From positions 186,001-250,000 of the forward strand of contig DYMU01000001.1 in assembly GCA_020721445.1 (NCBI GenBank): 64,000 bases of DNA. The letters run 5' to 3'. The stretch comes from Gemmobacter nectariphilus. GTDB taxonomy: Bacteria > Pseudomonadota > Alphaproteobacteria > Rhodobacterales > Rhodobacteraceae. The notes under the pieces are model-generated. The model ran no database searches and was not told the origin of the DNA. It saw only the letters and a list, made by a program, of their open reading frames with translations. This document shows, one piece after another, positions 53,040 to 61,646 of the stretch. How positions within the stretch are numbered: position 1 is the first letter of the stretch; each line of letters starts with the position of its first letter. The position numbers were made by a program, and so were the translations under genes.

Positions 53040-53468
53040 TCACCTCAACCCGAACTCCGCCATCGCCTCGGCCAACTCCGGCGGCAGCGCTTCTTCGTGC
53101 TCGCGGCCGCGCAGTAGGTCGGGCGGGGCGTCTCTCGCGTCCAGATAGCGCCAGCCCTGAAACGGGCGGCGGGGGGCGGGTTGGGTGCGGGTCACTTCGG
53201 CGTCCAGCACCAGTGCGCAGCGGCTGATGCCGTCGCCACCATCGACCTGTTCCAAGCCCACAATGCGTTGACGGGCAAGGATAACCCCCTTGATCACCCA
53301 GTATAGCGAGCCGCCGTTCAGCACCTCGTCCGCCCGCTTGGGCCACATCCGGGTGACATGCACGGCGCAGCCCTTGGGCCACCGCGACCGCTGGCTGTCC
53401 TGCCAATTCAGCAGGTCTTCGACGCTGTCCGCGCCCACGCATAACTTAAGAATGTGCACATGATCCAT
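53040..53468 (-). CDS. DUF1489 family protein
   Basis: A 142-residue protein recognised as DUF1489 by HILKLCVGADSVEDL near the N-terminus, RMWPKRADEVLNGGSLYWVIKG and the GWRYLDARDAPPDL segment. The family is found mostly in alphaproteobacteria and has no established role. It has no signal peptide or membrane span. It has its own terminator, and its start lies 109 bases from nrdJ on the opposite strand. Confidence 0.85.
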   Translation of the reverse strand: MDHVHILKLCVGADSVEDLLNWQDSQRSRWPKGCAVHVTRMWPKRADEVLNGGSLYWVIKGVILARQRIVGLEQVDGGDGISRCALVLDAEVTRTQPAPRRPFQGWRYLDARDAPPDLLRGREHEEALPPELAEAMAEFGLR

Positions 53469-53503
53469 GCCCCAACAATAGTGGTTCCGACAGCCGCTTC
53501 AAG

Positions 53504-53532
53504 TTGACCCGACCGGCTTAGGGCCCTATCTT
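53504..53532 (+). promoter_or_regulatory. Sigma-70 type promoter for nrdJ
   Basis: TTGACC (53504-53509), a 17-base spacer and TATCTT (53527-53532). Transcription would begin near 53539, after the in-frame GTG at 53533, which supports the ATG at 53578 as the nrdJ start. Confidence 0.6.
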
Positions 53533-53577
53533 GTGTCTTCTGCCGCAGTTATCCACAACTTGAAGGACATCCCACCC

Positions 53578-55854
53578 ATGTCTCGCTTTGCCGCGCCTAT
53601 TGCCGAACAGATCTGGGACATGAAATACCGCCTGAAAGCGCAGGATGGCACGCCGATTGACGGCACGGTGGAAGACACTTGGCGCCGAATCGCCCGCGCG
53701 CTGGCCGAGGTCGAAAAAAACCCCGTCCTGTGGGAGGAAAAATTCTATCACGCCCTGGAGGGGTTCAAATACCTGCCCGCCGGCCGCATCACCGCAGGCG
53801 CGGGCACGGGCCGCGCGGTCACGCTGTTCAACTGCTTTGTCATGGGCACCATCCCCGACAACATGGGCGGCATTTTTGACGGGCTGAAAGAGGCCGCGCT
53901 GACCATGCAGCAGGGTGGCGGAATCGGCTATGATTTCAGCACCATCCGCCCGCGCGGGGCCGAGGTGAAGGGCGTGGCCGCCGACGCCAGTGGGCCGCTG
54001 TCGTTCATGGATGTGTGGGATGCGATGTGCCGCACAATCATGTCGGCGGGCAGCCGCCGGGGTGCCATGATGGCCACCATGCGCTGCGACCACCCGGATA
54101 TCGAAGCCTTCATCGAGGCCAAGAAAGACCCCGCCCGCTTGCGGATGTTCAACCTTTCGGTGCTGGTGACCGACCCGTTCATGGCAGCGGTCAAGGCCGA
54201 TGGCCCGTGGGAGCTGGTGTTCGACGGCCGCGTTTACAAAACCCTGCAAGCGCGCGATCTGTGGAACAAGATCATGCGCAACACGTTTGATTTCGCAGAA
54301 CCGGGGGTGATCTTCATCGACCGGATCAACGCGATGAACAACCTTGCCTATTGCGAAACCATCGCCGCCACCAACCCCTGTGGTGAACAGCCCCTGCCGC
54401 CGTATGGTGCCTGCCTGCTGGGCAGCATCAACATGGCGACGCTGGTGAAAGATGCCTTCGCGCCGGGGGCCGCGCTGGACTTGGCGGCGCTGGATGATCT
54501 GGTCCGCACCGCCATTCGGATGATGGACAACGTGGTTGATGCCAGCCGTTTCCCCCTGCCGCAGCAGGCCGCCGAGGCGCAAGCCAAGCGCCGGATCGGG
54601 CTTGGCGTGACCGGGCTTGCCGATGCTTTGCTGATGGTCGGCCTGCTCTATGGCAGCGTGGAAGCCGCCGAAATGACCGAAGTGTGGATGCACGCCATCG
54701 CGCGGGCGTCCTACCTTGCGTCGGTTGACCTTGCCCGAGAAAAGGGGGCATTCCCGCTGTTTGACGCCGAAAAGTTCCTCGCCTCGGGGTCTTTGGTGCA
54801 TATGGATGCCGATGTGCGCGACGCGATCCGCACCCATGGCATCCGCAACGCGCTGCTGACCTCGATTGCCCCCACCGGCACCATCAGCCTCTATGCAGGC
54901 AACGTGTCTTCGGGGATCGAGCCGGTGTTCGCCTATGCCTATACCCGCAAGGTGCTGCAAAAAGATGGCTCGCGCACCGAGGAAGAAGTGGTTGATTATG
55001 CGGTGCGCCTGTGGCGCGAAAAGAACGGCGATGCGGCGCTGCCCGATTATTCTGTGAACGCCCAGACCCTGCCGCCACTGGACCATGTCCGGATGCAGGC
55101 GGCGGCGCAGAAGTGGGTCGATTCAAGCATTTCCAAGACCATCAACTGCCCCGAGGACATCAGCTTTGAAGATTTCCAAGAGGTCTACATGGCCGCCTGG
55201 GACCAAGGCTGCAAAGGCTGCACCACCTATCGACCGAATGATGTGACCGGGTCGGTGCTGACGGTATCCGAGGCGTCAGACAAGACCCCGTCCGAAGCCC
55301 CCGCCACGACGCAGACCGATGGCGAGGTGATTTACCTGTCAGAACCGCTGGACCGCCCCGCAGCACTGGAAGGGGCCACCTACAAGCTGAAATGGCCGGG
55401 GTCGGAACACGCGCTGTATATCACCGTCAACGACATCATCATCGCTGGCCACCGCCGCCCGTTCGAGGTGTTCATCAACTCGAAAAACATGGAGCATTTC
55501 GCCTGGACCGTCGCCCTGACCCGGATGATCTCGGCGGTGTTCCGCAGGGGCGGCGATATTTCCTTTGTGGTGGAAGAGCTTAAGGCGGTGTTCGACCCGC
55601 GCGGCGGCGCCTGGATCGAGGGCCGCTACATCCCTTCGATCCTTGCCGCCATTGGCGGCGTGATCGAGAGGCACCTGATCGAGATCGGCTTTATCGCAGG
55701 CGAAGGCATGGGCCTGAAGGCCGACCCGCAGGCCGATACAGTGGCCATCGGCACCCCAAAAGGCAAAAGCTGCTCGTCCTGCGGCAGCTATGACATGCGG
55801 ATGATCGAAGGCTGCATGACCTGCGCAAGCTGCGGATACTCGAAATGCGGCTAG
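53578..55854 (+). CDS. nrdJ: Adenosylcobalamin-dependent (class II) ribonucleotide reductase
   Basis: A 758-residue vitamin B12-dependent RNR. Motifs include AGRITAGAGTGRAVTLFNCFVMG, QGGGIGYDFSTIRPRG, the radical-site NPCGEQPLPPYGAC, and the C-terminal Cys-rich tail (CSSCGSYDM, CMTCASCGYSKCG) that relays reducing power. It makes dNTP precursors independent of oxygen. The only RNR in this window, it links to the cobU/cobC genes by cofactor need. A stem-loop terminator follows at 55890. Confidence 0.94.
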   Translation: MSRFAAPIAEQIWDMKYRLKAQDGTPIDGTVEDTWRRIARALAEVEKNPVLWEEKFYHALEGFKYLPAGRITAGAGTGRAVTLFNCFVMGTIPDNMGGIFDGLKEAALTMQQGGGIGYDFSTIRPRGAEVKGVAADASGPLSFMDVWDAMCRTIMSAGSRRGAMMATMRCDHPDIEAFIEAKKDPARLRMFNLSVLVTDPFMAAVKADGPWELVFDGRVYKTLQARDLWNKIMRNTFDFAEPGVIFIDRINAMNNLAYCETIAATNPCGEQPLPPYGACLLGSINMATLVKDAFAPGAALDLAALDDLVRTAIRMMDNVVDASRFPLPQQAAEAQAKRRIGLGVTGLADALLMVGLLYGSVEAAEMTEVWMHAIARASYLASVDLAREKGAFPLFDAEKFLASGSLVHMDADVRDAIRTHGIRNALLTSIAPTGTISLYAGNVSSGIEPVFAYAYTRKVLQKDGSRTEEEVVDYAVRLWREKNGDAALPDYSVNAQTLPPLDHVRMQAAAQKWVDSSISKTINCPEDISFEDFQEVYMAAWDQGCKGCTTYRPNDVTGSVLTVSEASDKTPSEAPATTQTDGEVIYLSEPLDRPAALEGATYKLKWPGSEHALYITVNDIIIAGHRRPFEVFINSKNMEHFAWTVALTRMISAVFRRGGDISFVVEELKAVFDPRGGAWIEGRYIPSILAAIGGVIERHLIEIGFIAGEGMGLKADPQADTVAIGTPKGKSCSSCGSYDMRMIEGCMTCASCGYSKCG

Positions 55855-56238
55855 GTGTTCAGACTCATAACCTGCGTAGACCCTGGCATAAGACCGCCAT
55901 TTTGACGGTCTTGTTTGCCATGTTCGAAGGATAACTTTCACTTCCGGCTCAGTAATTGACATTGCCATGGTTGCAATATTCCGCCTCAGCCGGGGGGCAC
56001 GCACCACTTGTGCGCCTTGGCCAGACCGTTGTCTTGACGACGGCAGGTTTGCTCGGGCTCTTGCGAAAGTTGGCCGGACAGGAAAACACGCACTGAATGC
56101 CCATGATGAAGCGGTGCTTGACCAGGTGATGGGCTGACGGTTGGTGGCGGCAGGGGGTCCATCACAGCTTGCGGTTGAAGCGTGACAAAGGGCGAAAGAT
56201 GGGCAACCATCCCGACCAGCCCGTTGCCGGAGTGTGCC
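55855..56238. other. Intergenic gap after nrdJ
   Basis: The gap holds the nrdJ terminator at 55890-55916 and otherwise little structure. A 56-codon open frame at 55967-56137 (plus) has no good ribosome-binding site and no recognised motif, so it is not called as a gene. GC is slightly lower at 55900-55980. The promoter of the lysozyme gene should be here, but no convincing -35/-10 pair is seen. Confidence 0.5.
55890..55916 (+). terminator. Rho-independent-like terminator of nrdJ
   Basis: AAGACCG-(CCATTTTGA)-CGGTCTT at 55890-55912, followed by GTTTG, 36 bases after the nrdJ stop. The T-run is short, so strength is uncertain. Confidence 0.65.
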
Positions 56239-57039
56239 ATGCGCCGAATTGCCTTGTGTCTCAGTTTGGGTCTTGCCGCCTGCGGGTCGGGTCCGGCACG
56301 GCTTGCCGGCCTGCCCGACACCGCCGCTTCGGCACCCGCCAGCGTCATCGCGCCCAATTTCGGCGACGCTGACCCGGTAAACTGGAAGGGCCGCGCGCCG
56401 TCCAGCTATCCGGTGCAGGGTATCGACACCTCTCGCTGGCAAGGCGCGGTCAATTGGCGTCTGGCACGGGCCAATGGCGTCAGCTTCGGCTTTCTGAAGG
56501 CAACCGAGGGCGGCGATATTGTCGACCCGGCCTTTGCCACCAACTGGCGCGCCGCCCGTGCCGCCGGGGTGCCGGTCGGGGCCTATCACTTCTGGTATCA
56601 CTGTCGTCCCGCGGCCGAGCAGGCGCGCTGGTTCATCCGCCATGTGCCGCGCAGCCCCGGTGCGCTGCCGCCGGTGCTGGATATGGAATGGACGCCACTT
56701 TCCCCCACATGCACCCTGCGTCCCGCCCCGGAAACCATTCGGCGCGAGGCGAAGATTTTCCTTGAGGCGCTTGAGGCGCATTACGGCCAACGACCGATCA
56801 TCTATTCCGCCCCCGATTTCTTTGACGCCAATCAGATGTGGCGGTTGGGCGATTACGATTTCTGGCTGCGCTCGGTGGCGGCGCATCCGCGCGATGTCTA
56901 TTCAGGCCGCCATTGGACGTTCTGGCAATACACCGGCACCGGGCTGGTGCCCGGCGTGGCGGGCAAGGCCGATATCAACGTGTTTGATGGGTCACCAGCC
57001 GCATGGCGTGACTGGCTGGCAAGCAACGCTCACCCCTGA
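56239..57039 (+). CDS. GH25 lysozyme-like lipoprotein
   Basis: A 266-residue protein. The ATG at 56239 begins a lipoprotein signal with lipobox LAAC (GLAACGSGP). The GH25 domain follows: QGIDTSRWQGAVNW (catalytic-face Asp), GFLKATEGGDIVDPAFATNW, VGAYHFWYHC, PPVLDMEWTPL (DxE catalytic pair) and WTFWQYTGTGLVPG. GH25 enzymes cut the beta-1,4 bond between MurNAc and GlcNAc in murein. It is probably anchored in the envelope for cell-wall remodelling. It has no phage neighbours. Confidence 0.88.
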   Translation: MRRIALCLSLGLAACGSGPARLAGLPDTAASAPASVIAPNFGDADPVNWKGRAPSSYPVQGIDTSRWQGAVNWRLARANGVSFGFLKATEGGDIVDPAFATNWRAARAAGVPVGAYHFWYHCRPAAEQARWFIRHVPRSPGALPPVLDMEWTPLSPTCTLRPAPETIRREAKIFLEALEAHYGQRPIIYSAPDFFDANQMWRLGDYDFWLRSVAAHPRDVYSGRHWTFWQYTGTGLVPGVAGKADINVFDGSPAAWRDWLASNAHP

Positions 57040-57117
57040 CGGTGTGACATCGCCACCCGACGGGTGCCCCACCGCAGACCCCGCAGGCAGTCCACCAAGA
57101 CCAAACCCGGTCTGTCA

Positions 57118-57167
57118 TTCCTCTTGGCAAAAATACCCCGGGGGTCCGGGGGCTGGCCCCCGGTGGC
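57118..57167 (-). repeat. Dispersed GTATTT-core repeat, type 2, copy F
   Basis: On the minus strand GGGGGCCAGCCCCC then CCCCCGGGGTATTTTTGCCA then AGAGGAATG. It lies in the 130-base convergent gap between the lysozyme and the dimethylglycine dehydrogenase-like gene, where its GC stem could end both transcripts. Confidence 0.72.
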
Positions 57168-57169
57168 GG

Positions 57170-59665
57170 TCAGCCATCCACCCGGATGCGGGCATTGGTC
57201 GGATCGTAGGGGCTGTCTTGCACCACCACCGCGTCCCATTCCTGCCGCAGCATCTTGACGCGCAACCTTGTGCCCACCTCGGCCAGATCGGGGCGGACAT
57301 AGCCCATGCCGATCTGCTTGCCAAAGGCCACCGACCAGCCACCCGAGGTCAGACGCCCGACCTTTTCGCCGTTCAGCAGCAAGGCTTCCTTGCCCCAGGG
57401 ATCGGTGTCATCCGGCCCGTCGATCAGCAGCGTGCAGCATGTGCTGCGGATGCCGGTGGCCAGCATCGCGTCCTTGCCCTGAAAGTCTTTCGACAGATCG
57501 ACAAACCGATCCAGCCCCGCCTCCAGCGGGGTGGCGTCGCGGCCAAGCTCGTTGCCAAAGGCGCGGTAGGATTTTTCCTGTCGCAGCCAGTTCTGCGCCC
57601 GCGCGCCGACCAGTTTCATCCCGTGCTTTTCACCCGCTTTCAGCAGCAGATCCCAAAGATAACGCTGCATCTCGATCGGGTGGTGCAATTCCCAACCCAA
57701 CTCTCCGGTATAGGCCACGCGGATGGCGCGCACCGGCACCATGCCCAATTCGATGGTGCGCATCGAAAGCCAGGGAAACCGCTTGTTCGACAGCAGGGTT
57801 TCGGGATTGGCGTCCTTTACCAGTTCCGCCAATATCTTGCGGCTGTTGGGCCCGGCAAGCGCGAAGACGCCCGATTGGGTCGTCACGTCATGGATGTCGA
57901 TCCAGCCGAACTCGGCCAGTTTATCGGCGGCGCATTTGCGCAGGAAATCGCCGTCGTAATCGGTCCACGCCCCCGCTGACACAAGGTAGTATTCATCCTG
58001 CCCCAACCGCACGATGGTGTATTCGCTGCGGGTGGTGCCATTGGGCGTCAGCGCATAGGTCAGGTTGATGCGGCCCACGGTGGGCAGCTTGTTGGTGGTC
58101 AGCCAGTCCAGGAACCGCGTCGCCCCCGGCCCGCGCACCAGATGCTTGGCAAAGGCGGTGGCGTCGATCAGGCCGGCGGTTTCGCGGATCGCGCGGGCCT
58201 CATCGACAGCGTATTGCCACCATGCCCCGCGGCGGAAGCTGCGGGCATTGTGGTCAAAATCCTCGGGCGCGCCCTTGGGGCCATAGTAGATCGGGCGTTC
58301 CCAGCCGTTGACCTGACCGAACTGTGCGCCCAAGGCTTTCTGCCGGTCATACACGGGGGCGGTGCGCAAGGGGCGGCAGGCTTCGCGTTCCTCATCCGGG
58401 TGGTGCAGGATGAAGACGTGGCTATAGCACTCCTCATTCTTGCGCGCGGCATATTCGGTGGTCATCCACTGGCCATAGCGGCGCGGATCAAGGCTGGCCA
58501 TGTCGATCTCGGCCTCACCTTCAGTCATCATCTGCGCAAGGTAATGGCCCGCGCCGCCGGCAGCTGTGATGCCGAACGAAAACCCTTCGGCCAACCACAT
58601 GTTGCGCAGGCCGGGCGCCGGGCCGACCAGCGGGTTGCCATCGGGGGTATAGCAGATCGGGCCGTTGTAATCGTCCTTCAGGCCCACGGTTTCCGATGAC
58701 GGGATGCGGTGGATCATCGACAGGTATTCGGTCTCGATCCGGTCCAGATCCAAGGGGAACAGGTCGGCGCGAAAAGCTTCGGGCACGTCATACAGAAACC
58801 GCGCCGGGGCGCCCCGTTCATAGGGGCCAAGAATCCAGCCGCCGCGTTCTTCGCGCACATACCATTTCGCATCGGCATCGCGCAAAACCGGGTGCTGCGG
58901 GTTGGTTTTGCGCCAGTCCACCAGCGCGGGGTCCGGCTCGGTCACGATATACTGGTGTTCCACCGGAATCGCCGGGATCTTGATCCCCAGCAGCCTTGCC
59001 GTGCGCTGCGTATGGTTGCCGGTGGCGGTGACCACATGCTCGGCCACGATCTCGAACCGGTCGTCCGAAGGCACCAGTCGGCCGCCCACCTCGACCATGC
59101 GCGCGCAAGTGACCACCCAGTCCGACCCGGTCCAGCGATAGCCATCGACCTGCACCCGCCGCTCGATTGTTGCCCCCAACTGCCGCGCGCCCTTGGCCAT
59201 GGCCTGTGTCACGTCGGCCGGGTTGATATAGCCATCTTGCGGGTGATACAGCGCGCCAACAAGGTCATCGCTGCGCACCAGCGGCCAGCGGTCCCGGATC
59301 TGCGCCGGGGTCAGAAACTCGTGATAGACCCCCGCCGTTTCGGCCACCGACGAATACAGCATGTATTCGTCCATCCGTTCCTGCCGCTGGGCCATCCGCA
59401 GGTTGCCGACGACATAAAAGCCGGGGTTCAGGCCGGTCTCCGCCTCCAGCCGCTTGTAGAAATCGACCGAGTATTTGTGGATATGGGTCGTGGCATAGCC
59501 CATGTTGAACAGCGGCAAAAGCCCTGCCGCATGCCAGGTTGACCCTGCCGTCAGCTCATCACGTTCGATCAGCATCGTATCCCAGCCCGCGCGGGCAAGA
59601 TGATAGGCGATGCCGCATCCGACAGCGCCGCCACCGACGACAAGCGCTTTGACATGGGTTTTCAT
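57170..59665 (-). CDS. Dimethylglycine/sarcosine dehydrogenase-like flavoprotein (FAD + GcvT domains)
   Basis: An 831-residue fusion. The N-terminal DAO domain (VKALVVGGGAVGCGIAYHLARAG) includes TAGSTWHAAGL, whose His is the covalent FAD attachment site in this family. An FAO_M linker domain follows, then a GcvT-like folate-binding domain (RTIELGMVPVRAIRVAYTGELGWELHHP) and its C-terminal barrel. Relatives demethylate dimethylglycine or sarcosine and pass the methyl as methylene-THF. The ATG at 59665 has GGAG upstream. Exact substrate cannot be told. Confidence 0.88.
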   Translation of the reverse strand: MKTHVKALVVGGGAVGCGIAYHLARAGWDTMLIERDELTAGSTWHAAGLLPLFNMGYATTHIHKYSVDFYKRLEAETGLNPGFYVVGNLRMAQRQERMDEYMLYSSVAETAGVYHEFLTPAQIRDRWPLVRSDDLVGALYHPQDGYINPADVTQAMAKGARQLGATIERRVQVDGYRWTGSDWVVTCARMVEVGGRLVPSDDRFEIVAEHVVTATGNHTQRTARLLGIKIPAIPVEHQYIVTEPDPALVDWRKTNPQHPVLRDADAKWYVREERGGWILGPYERGAPARFLYDVPEAFRADLFPLDLDRIETEYLSMIHRIPSSETVGLKDDYNGPICYTPDGNPLVGPAPGLRNMWLAEGFSFGITAAGGAGHYLAQMMTEGEAEIDMASLDPRRYGQWMTTEYAARKNEECYSHVFILHHPDEEREACRPLRTAPVYDRQKALGAQFGQVNGWERPIYYGPKGAPEDFDHNARSFRRGAWWQYAVDEARAIRETAGLIDATAFAKHLVRGPGATRFLDWLTTNKLPTVGRINLTYALTPNGTTRSEYTIVRLGQDEYYLVSAGAWTDYDGDFLRKCAADKLAEFGWIDIHDVTTQSGVFALAGPNSRKILAELVKDANPETLLSNKRFPWLSMRTIELGMVPVRAIRVAYTGELGWELHHPIEMQRYLWDLLLKAGEKHGMKLVGARAQNWLRQEKSYRAFGNELGRDATPLEAGLDRFVDLSKDFQGKDAMLATGIRSTCCTLLIDGPDDTDPWGKEALLLNGEKVGRLTSGGWSVAFGKQIGMGYVRPDLAEVGTRLRVKMLRQEWDAVVVQDSPYDPTNARIRVDG

Positions 59666-59857
59666 GGGGGCCACTCCCGCAGATCCGTTCCTGCCATCAA
59701 TGCCCGATCATGGCCGCAAAGGACAAGGTGCGCCGACCTTTGGCAGCCGAAAACGACATGGCGCAAAAATGCCGGGCCGGGCCGCAAAACCCGCGTTGAA
59801 CGCAGACAGCGGCCGTTGGTTCCGCAGGCGTGCAGAAATTCAGTAGCGGCTGATGTG

Positions 59858-59882
59858 GGAACCTCCGTCGCAATGGCGGGTT
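59858..59882 (+). promoter_or_regulatory. EcfG-type general-stress promoter candidate for the PRC-barrel gene
   Basis: GGAAC (59858-59862), 16 bases, GGTT (59879-59882). The alphaproteobacterial EcfG consensus is GGAAC-N16/17-CGTT, so there is one mismatch. Transcription would start near 59890, leaving a leader of about 60 bases before the PRC-barrel ATG. Confidence 0.35.
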
Positions 59883-59950
59883 GTTCCGGCGCAGAAGGCA
59901 AAGACAGCAAACGCCTGCCCTTGCCAAACCCTGACGACAAGGAAACCGAC

Positions 59951-60805
59951 ATGAAAACGCTATTTGCAACCACCGCACTGGTCATGGCCCTGGCGGCCCC
60001 AGGCTTTGCACAGCAGGCAACCACGCCCGCAACCGACCCGGCGATGACCTCGCCCTATCTTGCAGGCATCGAGGCCGGTGTGCGTGCCTCCAACCTTCTT
60101 GGCAAACGCATCTATGTGACCGAGGCAGACACCGCCTCGATGTCACGCGACGCAATTGCAGACGCCGCCACCGATTGGGAAGATGCAGGCGAGATCTCGG
60201 ACATCATCATCTCGATGACGGGCGATACCGAAGCTGTCCTGATCGACTTCGGCGGCTTTCTGGGCATGGGCGAAAAGACCGTGGCCGTGTCGATGGCCCA
60301 ACTTGTGATGGTGCCCGACGCCGACAGCGCCGATGATTTCTTCATCGTGTTCCAGGGCAGCAAGGCCAAGCTTGAAGCCGCGCCGGCGTTCAACCCGGAC
60401 ATGGAGTTCAAGGCCGCCGCGACCGAAGGTGGCACAAGCGACACCGCCCAAAGCCAGGTGCCGGCTGACGGCACCGCCATGGCGCAAACCGACAGCACCG
60501 GCACCGCGATGCAGGCCGGCCAGATGGCCGATTTCAGCGTGATGACCGCAACCGATCTGGTCGGCAAGCGCGTCATCGGCCAGAACGGCGAAGATGTTGG
60601 CGAAATCAGCGCCGTGTCGCTGGGAGCCGACAACAAGATCGTCGGTGCCGTGGTTGATGTGGGCGGGTTCCTTGGCATGGGCGAAAAGCCCGTCGCTCTG
60701 GACGCAACCATGCTGACCATGACGCCCGATGCCAACGGAGAGATGCAGTTCCACATCGCGATGACGCAGGAACAGCTTGAAGGCCTGCCAACCTACGGCA
60801 ACTGA
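59951..60805 (+). CDS. Secreted protein with two PRC-barrel domains
   Basis: A 284-residue protein with a signal peptide (MKTLFATTALVMALAAPGFA). Two PRC-barrel domains start near residue 49 (LLGKRIYVTEADT...VLIDFGGFLGMGEKTVAVSM) and 201 (LVGKRVIGQNGEDVGEISAV...VVDVGGFLGMGEKPVALDA), joined by a Thr/Ala/Gln-rich linker. The shared VGGFLGMGEK motif indicates internal duplication. PRC-barrels mediate protein binding; periplasmic ones are stress-linked in alphaproteobacteria. Function unknown. A strong terminator follows. Confidence 0.85.
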   Translation: MKTLFATTALVMALAAPGFAQQATTPATDPAMTSPYLAGIEAGVRASNLLGKRIYVTEADTASMSRDAIADAATDWEDAGEISDIIISMTGDTEAVLIDFGGFLGMGEKTVAVSMAQLVMVPDADSADDFFIVFQGSKAKLEAAPAFNPDMEFKAAATEGGTSDTAQSQVPADGTAMAQTDSTGTAMQAGQMADFSVMTATDLVGKRVIGQNGEDVGEISAVSLGADNKIVGAVVDVGGFLGMGEKPVALDATMLTMTPDANGEMQFHIAMTQEQLEGLPTYGN

Positions 60806-60820
60806 ACGGATACAGACCAA

Positions 60821-60855
60821 GCGGGCGGGGTGGCATGCGCTGCCCCGCCCTCTTT
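60821..60855 (+). terminator. Rho-independent terminator between the PRC-barrel gene and znuB
   Basis: Perfect stem GGGCGGGG (60823-60830) and CCCCGCCC (60843-60850) with a 12-base loop, followed by TCTTT, 17 bases after the PRC-barrel stop. Confidence 0.85.
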
Positions 60856-61646
60856 CAATGCTTCATCCGGCGGCCAAAGGCCGTGCTGGCGGCAAAGATC
60901 AGCGACGCCACCACAATGATCGACGGCCCCGCCGGCGTGTCTTGCCACAGCGACAGCCCCAACCCCCCCACCGCCGAGGCCGCCCCGATCAAGGTGGCCA
61001 TGACAGCCATGCCTTCGGGGTTGCGCGACAGGCCACGTGCGGCGGCCGCCGGCACGATCAGCATTGCCGCAATCAGCAGCGCCCCCACCACCTTGATGGC
61101 CACGGCCACGACGATGGCAAGCGCGATGGTCAAGATCAACCGCTCACGATCCGGGTTCAGCCCGCTGGCATGGGCCAGATCCTCGTTCAGCGTGGCGGTC
61201 AGCAGGCCCTGCCAGCGCCAGACCAGCAGGCAAACCACCACCAGCGCGCCGCCCCAGACCAATGCCAGATCCATCTGGCTGACCGCCAGAATATCGCCAA
61301 ACAGCCATGCCGAAAGGTCGGTGCGCACGCCCGGCACAAAGGACACCGCGACCAGACCAAAGGCCAGTGCCGCATGGGCCAGCACCCCCAGCGTGGTGTC
61401 CATCGCCCAGCCTTTGGCCGCCAGCGTGGCCACGGTGACCGCCATCGCCAGGGCCACCACCATGGTGCCGATCACCACCGGCAGATCGGTCGCCAGGGCC
61501 AGGGCCACACCCAGAATCGCCGCGTGGCTGGTGGCATCGCCAAAATAGGCCATCCGCCGCCACACCACGAAAGACCCCAACGGCCCGGTGGCCAATGAAA
61601 GCCCGACCCCCGCCAGCACCGCCCGCACCAGAAAATCGTCAAACAT
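60855..61646 (-). CDS. znuB: Zinc ABC transporter permease ZnuB
   Basis: A 263-residue ABC-3 family permease with about eight spans (FDDFLVRAVLAGVGLSLATGPLGSFVVWRRMAYFGDATSHAAILG at the N-terminus). It forms the membrane channel of the ZnuABC zinc importer. MFDDF at 61646 matches the family; the frame is open upstream through the His-rich end of znuC. It overlaps znuC by eight bases. Confidence 0.93.
   Translation of the reverse strand: MFDDFLVRAVLAGVGLSLATGPLGSFVVWRRMAYFGDATSHAAILGVALALATDLPVVIGTMVVALAMAVTVATLAAKGWAMDTTLGVLAHAALAFGLVAVSFVPGVRTDLSAWLFGDILAVSQMDLALVWGGALVVVCLLVWRWQGLLTATLNEDLAHASGLNPDRERLILTIALAIVVAVAIKVVGALLIAAMLIVPAAAARGLSRNPEGMAVMATLIGAASAVGGLGLSLWQDTPAGPSIIVVASLIFAASTAFGRRMKH

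Noticed and set aside
55967-56137. Possible 56-residue frame in the nrdJ-lysozyme gap
   Set aside because: No ribosome-binding site, no recognised motif and no coupling to a neighbour; left as non-coding.
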